Both the position numbers and the translations under genes were made by a program. A model generated the notes under the pieces. That model saw only the letters and a program-made list of their open reading frames with translations. It did not search any database and was not told where the DNA came from. 64,000 nt of DNA from Tetzosporium hominis. GTDB lineage: Bacteria; Bacillota; Bacilli; Bacillales_A; Planococcaceae. Below, one piece after another: positions 58,225 to 64,000 of the stretch. Every line of letters begins with the position of its first letter. The first letter of the stretch is position 1. Location: positions 25,713 through 89,712 of the forward strand of contig NZ_NOKQ01000194.1 of NCBI RefSeq assembly GCF_002265435.1. Direction: 5' to 3'.

Positions 58225-59122
58225 CTAAATTTTCAGGTGAATATTTTTTTAGTGTACCTTCATCAACGAGATTTGTCATGACATGTCCGAAATCTCCATT
58301 AACGACCACTTCGTCTACGTCCACTTGTTCTCCATTCTCAAGGAGCAATCCTGTGACTTTCTTGCCATCAAGTTTGAACTTCTTCACACCTTGTCCTAAG
58401 TGGATTCGCCCGCCGTATTCTTCAACCACTTTGGCCATAGAATGCGAGAGCTGATTCACACCACCAATCGGATGATAAATACCATACGCGTGTTCCATAT
58501 AAGAGAGGATTGAAAACGCTCCTGGACATTCCCAAGGAGACATCCCCAAATACTTAGACTGGAATGTAAAGGCTAGTTTTAATTCTTCGTGATTGAAGTA
58601 GCGGCTCAAGACGTCGTACAACGTTTTTCCTAGCTCAAGCTCGGGTAGTGCTTTTATGACAGATGGCCGCATGTAATGGATAAATTTGTCCATGCGAGAT
58701 TGAAGGATCGGCGTCAAAGCAGAAAGCTTCTTGCTGCTTTCGTATAAAAACTGATCATACCCTTCACTATTTCCTGGATATGCCGCTTCAATACGACGCT
58801 TCATCTCTTCCCGGTCTCGTGTCATGTCCAAAGTATGTCCTCCATCAAACGTTAACTGATACATCTCAGGAAGTTCTACTAAATCCATGTAGTCATGCAT
58901 ATTCCGACCCGCCGCTTCAAACAATTCATCAACAATATGGATCATGCTTAAAAATGTAGGTCCTACATCAAAACGAAACCCTTCCATTTCAATGGCTGCA
59001 TTACGTCCGCCGACCGTATCATTTTTCTCATAAACGTCTACTTCAAAGCCTTTTGAGGCCAATAACATGGCTGCTGCAAGTCCACCAGGTCCCGCTCCCA
59101 CGACTGCGATTCTCTTTTTCAT
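58211..59122 (-). pseudogene. N-terminal part of a carotenoid desaturase (CrtI/CrtN-like)
   Basis: A 303-residue protein with the FAD-binding N-terminus [20 protein letters not shown] (about 6-25), DVGPTFLSM, and [20 protein letters not shown] with GGVNQL behind it. CrtI/CrtN enzymes are about 490-510 residues; this one stops at [10 protein letters not shown], where the family goes on with a conserved CST-containing segment. GAGGAGGG precedes the ATG. It ends by a TGA in the junction with the C-terminal fragment of another paralogue. An active enzyme is not expected. Confidence 0.85.
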
Positions 59123-59137
59123 GGATGGCCCTCCTCT

Positions 59138-59221
59138 TTATACAATACTTGTACAATGATTATACAACCCTTTTCGTTTTTTAGCTATTATTTAGTAGAA
59201 AATGTTTTTAATTTGTACAAC
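59138..59221. promoter_or_regulatory. CarH/LitR-like operator: 11-bp tandem repeats before the crt locus
   Basis: TTRTACAAY occurs four times in the same orientation, starting at 59138 (TTATACAAT), 59149 (TTGTACAAT), 59160 (TTATACAAC) and 59213 (TTGTACAAC). Spacings are 11, 11 and 53 bases. The B12-dependent photoreceptor repressor CarH is known to bind three 11-bp direct repeats containing TnTACA at carotenoid promoters, and each copy here has that core. The regulator gene itself is not in the window. Confidence 0.65.
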
Positions 59222-59274
59222 CTTCGCATAATCTTTCTGTAAAAGATTGCAGGACAGCAAAGTTATACATACAA

Positions 59275-59300
59275 AAAGCCACTCTCAGAAGGAGTGGCAT
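59275..59300 (-). terminator. Terminator upstream of the crt locus
   Basis: GCCACTCC and GAGTGGC pair around a short loop followed by TTTTT on the minus strand. It ends transcripts from the hemolysin III side before the crt operator. Confidence 0.8.
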
Positions 59301-59401
59301 TAAGGCACTTTATTTTTAAGAGCGACTGGTGTTTGATGTAGCGGCGGCACGATCAGCCAGTCCTTTTCCTTTAACAACCGTAACCACTTCAGTCCAGCCA
59401 T
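59300..59401 (-). CDS. Possible 33-residue ORF after hemolysin III
   Basis: A short ORF starting MAGLKWLRLLKEKDW begins four bases after the hlyIII stop and ends at the terminator. The composition is protein-like (tryptophan, leucine and proline rich), but no clear ribosome site is seen, and the same frame stays open upstream into hlyIII. It could be a small protein or a gene remnant. I do not recognise it. Confidence 0.25.
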   Translation of the reverse strand: MAGLKWLRLLKEKDWLIVPPLHQTPVALKNKVP

Positions 59402-59405
59402 CGCT

Positions 59406-60044
59406 TTATGAAAGTAAACTGTAGACAGAAAAGAAGTGGCAGACACTTGCAGCTAATACAAATACGTGCCAGACGGCGTGATGGTAAAGAAATCCTCGCC
59501 ACACATAAAAAATAGCTCCAACCGTATAAAGGATTCCGCCGGCAATCAACAGCCACAATCCTTCTTGTGTCATCGCAGCGGTCAATGGATTCCAAGCGAA
59601 TACGATCAACCATCCCATCACAACATAAAGGAATGTAGAAAGTTTTACGAAACGTTTGACAAAGTATAGTTTAAATAATGTGCCACCAATCGCGAGCGCC
59701 CACACGATGCCAAACAACACCCAAGCCAGCGCTCCTTCTACTGCTAAAAACAAAAACGGTGTATAGGTTCCGGCGATGAACCAATAGATCGAAGAATGGT
59801 CGAGCCACTCAAACCAATCTTTTGCCTTCCCTTCAGGAAAGCTGTGAACGAGTGTCGATGACGTATATAAAATCAACATCGAAGTACCAAAAACGGCGAA
59901 GCTCACGACATGCCAAGCATTTCCTGTTTGAGCGCCTGCAACGATGAGCACGACGAGCGCCGCTACACTGAGTAGTGCCCCCAGTCCGTGAATCAGAGCG
60001 TTGATCAATTCTTCACGTTTTGTAAATGTATGTGTTGTATCCAT
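59406..60044 (-). CDS. Hemolysin III family membrane protein (YqfA-like)
   Basis: A 212-residue protein with seven membrane helices. LINALIHGLGALLSVAALVVL (about 14-34, shown here in part: INALIHGLGALLSV), WLDHSSIYWFIAGTYTPF and the C-terminal YHHAVWHVFVLAASVCHFF carry the histidines and acidic residues of the PAQR/hemolysin III family. The physiological role is not settled; membrane homeostasis is the common suggestion. Confidence 0.92.
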   Translation of the reverse strand: MDTTHTFTKREELINALIHGLGALLSVAALVVLIVAGAQTGNAWHVVSFAVFGTSMLILYTSSTLVHSFPEGKAKDWFEWLDHSSIYWFIAGTYTPFLFLAVEGALAWVLFGIVWALAIGGTLFKLYFVKRFVKLSTFLYVVMGWLIVFAWNPLTAAMTQEGLWLLIAGGILYTVGAIFYVWRGFLYHHAVWHVFVLAASVCHFFSVYSLLS

Positions 60045-60091
60045 AGTGTCATCTCCTTATGTCTACTCTACACAATATGCGCACTATCCTA

Positions 60092-61000
60092 CTAGTGACC
60101 ACTGTCATCCTTTTTGCTGACAGCTGTCTGATGAATGGCAATTTGTTCTTCTATTACTTGATGCATCTCTTTAAACGAAAACCCTTGTTCATGAGCGAAC
60201 GCTGTTGTCTGAGCAAGAGAATCCCCTAAGTCATAAGGACTGCGGTTTGTCATCGTATCTTCTGAAAGCCGGTATTCTCTATCAAGCGCCTGTGCAATCA
60301 TCTGGTACAGTTCTTCGTGCGAGACACTCCCATCTGATCCTGCATTGATCGGGCCTTCAAAGTCACTTGCCGCCACTTCCACTAAAAAGTGAGCTGCTTC
60401 AGCAGAATCAACAAATCCGAAGCGCGCTTGGGGATTGCTCACTCCAATTGAGTGACCTTCTTCAATCGACCGCACGTGAAACGCGAAACGTTCTGTATAG
60501 TCGTCTACCCCAACGATATAAGGAAAGCGAACTGTGACGACAGGACAAGGGGCCTGTTGATAAAGTACCGCTTCCGAAGCACGCTTCGCTTCTTGATACC
60601 CCTCTAGCCCTGCGTATTCCTCACGCGGTTTATAATGAATGTCAAAGTGACGTGGATTGAACTCTTGTTCCGTCAAATTTTCCCCAAAATCGTAGACCGC
60701 AACAGAAGAAATAAATACATATTTCCCTACTCCGTCCCCTAAAGCTTCTAGCACTTCTCTCACTTCAACAGGAGAATAACATGTGTGGTCAAACACCACA
60801 TCAAACTCTTTTCCTTGAAGAGCATGTAATACGGACTTCTCATCAGTTCGGTCTAAACGAACTCGGGTGACTTGGTCTCGGAAATCGTCTTGCTTCTGCC
60901 CTCTAGTTGCAATCGTCACTTGGATTCCACGCTCTAAAAGAAGCTGCACCACGCGTTTTCCGACAAACTGGGTGCCTCCGAGCATCAATGCTGTTTTCAT
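60092..61000 (-). CDS. NAD-dependent epimerase/dehydratase family protein
   Basis: A 302-residue extended SDR protein. The N-terminal MLGGTQFVGKRVVQLLLERG (about 5-24) is a GxxGxxG-type Rossmann motif; FISSVAVYD and a YxxxK-like YQEAK follow. Resemblance is to isoflavone-reductase-like or nucleotide-sugar epimerases; substrate unknown. GAGGA precedes the chosen ATG. It is 14 bases downstream of the YhfI-like gene. Confidence 0.82.
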   Translation of the reverse strand: MKTALMLGGTQFVGKRVVQLLLERGIQVTIATRGQKQDDFRDQVTRVRLDRTDEKSVLHALQGKEFDVVFDHTCYSPVEVREVLEALGDGVGKYVFISSVAVYDFGENLTEQEFNPRHFDIHYKPREEYAGLEGYQEAKRASEAVLYQQAPCPVVTVRFPYIVGVDDYTERFAFHVRSIEEGHSIGVSNPQARFGFVDSAEAAHFLVEVAASDFEGPINAGSDGSVSHEELYQMIAQALDREYRLSEDTMTNRSPYDLGDSLAQTTAFAHEQGFSFKEMHQVIEEQIAIHQTAVSKKDDSGH

Positions 61001-61014
61001 ATGCGTCCTCATTT

Positions 61015-61749
61015 CTACAATTCGATTTGTTGTTTGGTATAGGCAAGTTCTACAGGTCCTGAATAGGCAGATTCTGCTTCCGTCACAAGAACAGTCCGGT
61101 CTCCATACTGGGGTAAATGAGTTAATATCAGCCTTCCCACTCCCGCTTCCGATGCGAGCTTGCCCGCTTCTTTTCCAGTTAAATGTCCCTGGATCTTACC
61201 TGCGTATTGTGGATATACATTACACTCACTAATTAGTACGTCGGCTCTATCCGCAAATGAGACGAGCGCGTCTGTCCAGCCTGTATCTGCAGTGAAGACG
61301 ACGGTCTTTCCACCTGCTTCAACACGAAAGGCAAGACAATAGACGGGATGCACAGTAGGACATGTTGAGACTTTGAATGGCCCGATTGTATAGGTAGCAC
61401 GTGCATCTAGTTCCATACCTACTGTCACACCTTTATAACTTAACTTCCCAAACTCGACAGGGTCTTGCGTATGCGCATAAATTGGAATCGGGTTTTCTAG
61501 CTGCCCAAGCTGCTTGAAGATCATCGCGGCATGCTGAAGGACACCAACATCTGCAATATGATCTGGATGGTAGTGGCTGATTAACACCGCATCCAATTCT
61601 TGCACTTCACCTAGCGTTAAATAAGTGGATAATACAGCACTCCCACAGTCTACTAATAAACGACTTCCTTCATATTCTACTAGAAAAGCAGATGTCGCTT
61701 CTCCTTGGTTGGGGTAGCCTCCCCAAAACCCTAATGTCGTGACTTTCAT
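61015..61749 (-). CDS. Metallo-beta-lactamase-fold hydrolase (YhfI-like)
   Basis: A 244-residue MBL-fold protein. The metal-binding motif SHYHPDHIAD (about 58-67) is intact, and VFTADTGWTD and LILTHLPQYGDR supply the later ligands. Length and start (TTLGFWGGYPNQGEATSAFL) match B. subtilis YhfI and RNase Z-like phosphodiesterases. Divergent from the YkuI-type gene. Confidence 0.9.
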   Translation of the reverse strand: MKVTTLGFWGGYPNQGEATSAFLVEYEGSRLLVDCGSAVLSTYLTLGEVQELDAVLISHYHPDHIADVGVLQHAAMIFKQLGQLENPIPIYAHTQDPVEFGKLSYKGVTVGMELDARATYTIGPFKVSTCPTVHPVYCLAFRVEAGGKTVVFTADTGWTDALVSFADRADVLISECNVYPQYAGKIQGHLTGKEAGKLASEAGVGRLILTHLPQYGDRTVLVTEAESAYSGPVELAYTKQQIEL

Positions 61750-61874
61750 TCTGCTCTCTCCTTCCTTACCCTAGCTCTCTCTAGTTTACCCATTTTCCGA
61801 ATTCTTTGCATTTTTAGTCTGCTTACAAAATGATATAATCATGAAATGACAAGTACCTTTAAGGGGGCTATGAA

Positions 61875-63089
61875 ATGGACGCTCTTCAGATTATGGATCA
61901 CCTAGACCGCGTGCGCCCTGCGCTACAGCCAATCGTCAGTGCTATCACCCATCAAGTGGATGGCTATGAAGTATTGGGGAGATACGAAGAGGACGGCAAC
62001 TGGCAGTCACTCGGAGAGTTCTTTTTAGATCCAGAGATTCCCGTTGAATTTAAAAATGAAGTCGATACGCATCTGCTGTCACTGGCAGTAGACCACTTAC
62101 TAGCAACCGGAGACCCTGGATTCCTCTCAGTCAACCGGTCGGCTAGTCAATTGATCGAAGGAGACGACGAGGCGTTCCTACGCTTCTTAACCGAACAAGA
62201 GAAAAAAGGTTTCGCACTGAACCGTTTTGTTCTTGAAGTAACAGAGCACGATATTGAAGAAGAGTTTGAAAGTCTGAACCATCTGTTTCGCTATTATAAG
62301 ACGTACGGCATTCGACTCGCCATCGATCATATCGGTGGCGCCAGCTCGAATATTGACCGGATTCGCGCTTTGCGACCAGACATTCTCAAAATCGATGCGT
62401 CGTTGACTCGCTCAACCAACTTAGAAAACTTTCAAGATATCCTTCATACTTTATCAGTACTAGCTAGACGAATCGGTGCCGTGCTAGCTTATGAGATGAT
62501 AGAGGACGCCAATCAGCTCTATTTTGCTTGGAAAAATAACGGACATTATTACCAAGGGTTTTATATCGCCAAACCGAGTTGCCAGCTTGAACTTGATGTA
62601 ACGCTCGATGTGACATTGTCTAGTCAGATTCAGACCTTTGTGAGTCGCGAAAAAGAATTGATCCTTCAGCGCATTCAGTTCACTGAACAATGCCACCAAC
62701 GCCTAAAAAAACTATCCAAATGGCGAGACGAGGAACATGCAGACGACTTAGCAGAAGAAGCCAAAACCATTTTTGATGGCCCCGCATTCCGTCTCTACAT
62801 ATGCGATGCGAGCGGACGCCAAGTATCTGCCAACTTAAGAAAAAAGCAAGGGGCCTGGATGCGAGAAGAACAGGTCCGCGGATCTAACTGGGCGTTTCGT
62901 CCTTATTTCCTGGAGAACATGATGCGCATGCAGCGGACGCAACACGGACGCTTATCCGACCTCTACTCCGATATTGAGACGCGTGAGTTTGTCCGCACAT
63001 TCAGCTACCCGCTTAGTAACGACTATTTTTTATTTATCGATTTTAGTTACGACTTTATAACGGAAAACGACTTTTTGTTTATGAATTAG
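61875..63089 (+). CDS. ykuI: EAL-domain protein with C-terminal PAS-like domain (YkuI-like)
   Basis: A 404-residue protein: EAL domain (about 10-240) and a PAS/dCache-like YkuI_C domain (about 250-400, RLYICDASGRQVS, WRP-like RPYFLENMMRM). EAL motifs are partly degenerate: EVLGR for EALIR, LEVTEHD, and AIDHIGGASSN where active enzymes have DDFG. B. subtilis YkuI has a similar change and binds c-di-GMP with little or no hydrolysis reported, so a receptor role is likely. ATATAAT about 35 bases upstream is a good -10. Confidence 0.92.
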   Translation: MDALQIMDHLDRVRPALQPIVSAITHQVDGYEVLGRYEEDGNWQSLGEFFLDPEIPVEFKNEVDTHLLSLAVDHLLATGDPGFLSVNRSASQLIEGDDEAFLRFLTEQEKKGFALNRFVLEVTEHDIEEEFESLNHLFRYYKTYGIRLAIDHIGGASSNIDRIRALRPDILKIDASLTRSTNLENFQDILHTLSVLARRIGAVLAYEMIEDANQLYFAWKNNGHYYQGFYIAKPSCQLELDVTLDVTLSSQIQTFVSREKELILQRIQFTEQCHQRLKKLSKWRDEEHADDLAEEAKTIFDGPAFRLYICDASGRQVSANLRKKQGAWMREEQVRGSNWAFRPYFLENMMRMQRTQHGRLSDLYSDIETREFVRTFSYPLSNDYFLFIDFSYDFITENDFLFMN

Positions 63090-63100
63090 AGGAGGATTGG

Positions 63101-63856
63101 ATGCTTACACAATTTCACCCAACAGCTCACCTTACAGTAGGACTCACCTTACGTGATGAAACACGACCGGAATCAAACAATATAGCTCTTCATAGTTGTG
63201 TTTCTCCTGATGCAGTTCTAGAAAATCGACACCAGCTAGCAGCCGAACTTGGCGTTCCGCTCTCTCAATTTGTTTTAGCCAATCAGACACATAGCGCTAA
63301 CTTTTATGAGGTAACGAAAGATGACTGGGGAAGAGGGGCCACATCACTGGAGACTGCCATTCCGGATACAGATGCGTTGTTTAGTTATGAACCAAATACC
63401 GTATTAGGTGTCTTCACAGCAGACTGCGTCCCTCTTCTTCTTTGGAGTGAGCAGAGTGGACTGATTGCAGCTGTACATTCCGGCTGGCAAGGAACGGTAA
63501 AAGAGATTGTACCGAAACTCCTGACGCATTTGATAGAAAAGAAGGGTGAAGATCCTAACCACCTGCATGCCTACATCGGACATTGCCTCAGCCAAGATCG
63601 CTTTGAAGTAGATGCAGATGTGGCTCAGAAGTATCAAGAACTAGGATATGCAAATGACTGGATTAAGTACCGGGAAGAGACTGGAAAATATCATATCGAT
63701 AATGGGGCCACTGTGAAAGAACAGTGTTTGCGTGCGGGTGTTTTAGAAGCTCATATTGAACAAACAGCTATTTGCACGTTTACAAGTGAACGAGGATTTT
63801 CATATCGTCAAGATAAACAAGCGGGACGCCATCTAGGCTTCATCTTCCGCACGTAA
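63101..63856 (+). CDS. YfiH/YlmD family (multicopper oxidase-like, purine nucleoside phosphorylase)
   Basis: A 251-residue YfiH-family protein, a family shown to have purine nucleoside phosphorylase/adenosine deaminase activity. The metal-binding histidines and cysteines lie in LANQTHSANFY (about 65-75), FTADCVPLLLW (about 106-116), AAVHSGWQGT and YIGHCLSQDRFEV. GAGGAGG precedes the ATG, 11 bases after ykuI. It is away from ftsZ/ylmE, so it may be a second copy. The last 144 bases of the window hold only a weak hairpin (GCTC/GAGC with a T-tract near 63965-63985). Confidence 0.88.
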   Translation: MLTQFHPTAHLTVGLTLRDETRPESNNIALHSCVSPDAVLENRHQLAAELGVPLSQFVLANQTHSANFYEVTKDDWGRGATSLETAIPDTDALFSYEPNTVLGVFTADCVPLLLWSEQSGLIAAVHSGWQGTVKEIVPKLLTHLIEKKGEDPNHLHAYIGHCLSQDRFEVDADVAQKYQELGYANDWIKYREETGKYHIDNGATVKEQCLRAGVLEAHIEQTAICTFTSERGFSYRQDKQAGRHLGFIFRT

Positions 63857-64000
63857 AGGTCCTCTAACTGGCGTTTAGTTTATACTCTTCACCCGAGAAG
63901 CCCTTTCCTAGGGGAGAACCTGCGAGTCTCCCTCTAGAAAAGTTGATGTATCAACGTTTGAATTGCTCTTACGAGCTTTTTAATATTTTTTACCTTGATT

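Noticed and set aside
57481..59122. Single crtN gene with one frameshift
   Set aside because: The end of the first frame and the start of the second cover the same part of the fold in two different versions (DEVVVNGDF and DEVVMNADL), which one frameshift cannot produce.
59138..59168. MerR-type promoter with 19-base spacer (TTGTAT, 19, TATAAA)
   Set aside because: A start from this -10 would cut off the ribosome site of the crt gene, so these motifs are better read as operator repeats.
63857..64000. Metal or lysine riboswitch at the right edge
   Set aside because: Several GC-rich hairpin segments are present, but none matches the conserved core of a class I know, and the downstream gene is outside the window.

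Overview
The window is chromosomal DNA of a low- to mid-GC Gram-positive bacterium of the Bacillales. The order rplK-rplA-rplJ-rplL-rpoB-rpoC-L7Ae-rpsL-rpsG-fusA-tuf, the sigH/yacP/rlmB/mrnC/cysS/cysE/gltX/ispF/ispD/yacL/radA block and the ctsR-mcsA-mcsB-clpC operon follow the Bacillus subtilis origin-proximal plan. Protein sequences and remnants of a C30-type carotenoid locus suggest Planococcaceae or a close relative. That placement is an inference, since no rRNA gene lies in the window. I found no rRNA, tRNA, CRISPR array, insertion sequence or prophage.

Region 1 (1-33 kb, almost all minus strand) is housekeeping: translation, transcription, tRNA charging, cysteine and isoprenoid synthesis, DNA repair and the CtsR protein-quality-control regulon. 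Readable regulation includes an L10 leader with attenuator, a cysteine T-box before cysE-cysS, a CtsR heptad-repeat operator on the ctsR promoter, and terminators after most transcription units. Downstream of tuf, where B. subtilis continues into the S10 ribosomal-protein operon, there is instead a repeat-rich gap (five 21-bp tandem repeats plus a nested palindromic element) and then a PPK2 polyphosphate kinase gene with a sigma-B-like promoter.

Region 2 (33-49 kb) is mixed: a purine permease, a second-type RsgA GTPase gene behind an apparent leader-peptide/terminator attenuator, CorA, an RluF-type pseudouridine synthase, a MurE-like ligase with atypical motifs, a catabolite-controlled aldehyde dehydrogenase/DUF779 pair, a YitT protein, an RNA methyltransferase, a TraB-like membrane protein, a MarR regulator, a fragment of an EAL protein, a K+/H+ antiporter and a 3-hydroxyacyl-CoA dehydrogenase.

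Region 3 (49-56.8 kb) handles stress and transport: a 5'-truncated acyl-CoA synthetase, a methylguanine methyltransferase, a guanidine-I riboswitch driving a paired SMR exporter, NsrR next to flavohaemoglobin and a small CxxC protein, and an amino-acid ABC transporter downstream of an RpiR-type regulator whose promoter carries a perfect 18-bp palindrome.

Region 4 (56.8-64 kb) contains the most unusual locus. Two carotenoid desaturase/oxidase gene pieces from what look like two different paralogues are joined end to end. Upstream are tandem 11-bp repeats of TTRTACAAY resembling operators of the B12-dependent photoreceptor repressor CarH/LitR. A hemolysin III homologue, an epimerase-like protein, a YhfI-type beta-lactamase-fold hydrolase, a YkuI-type EAL protein and a YlmD/YfiH-family protein follow.
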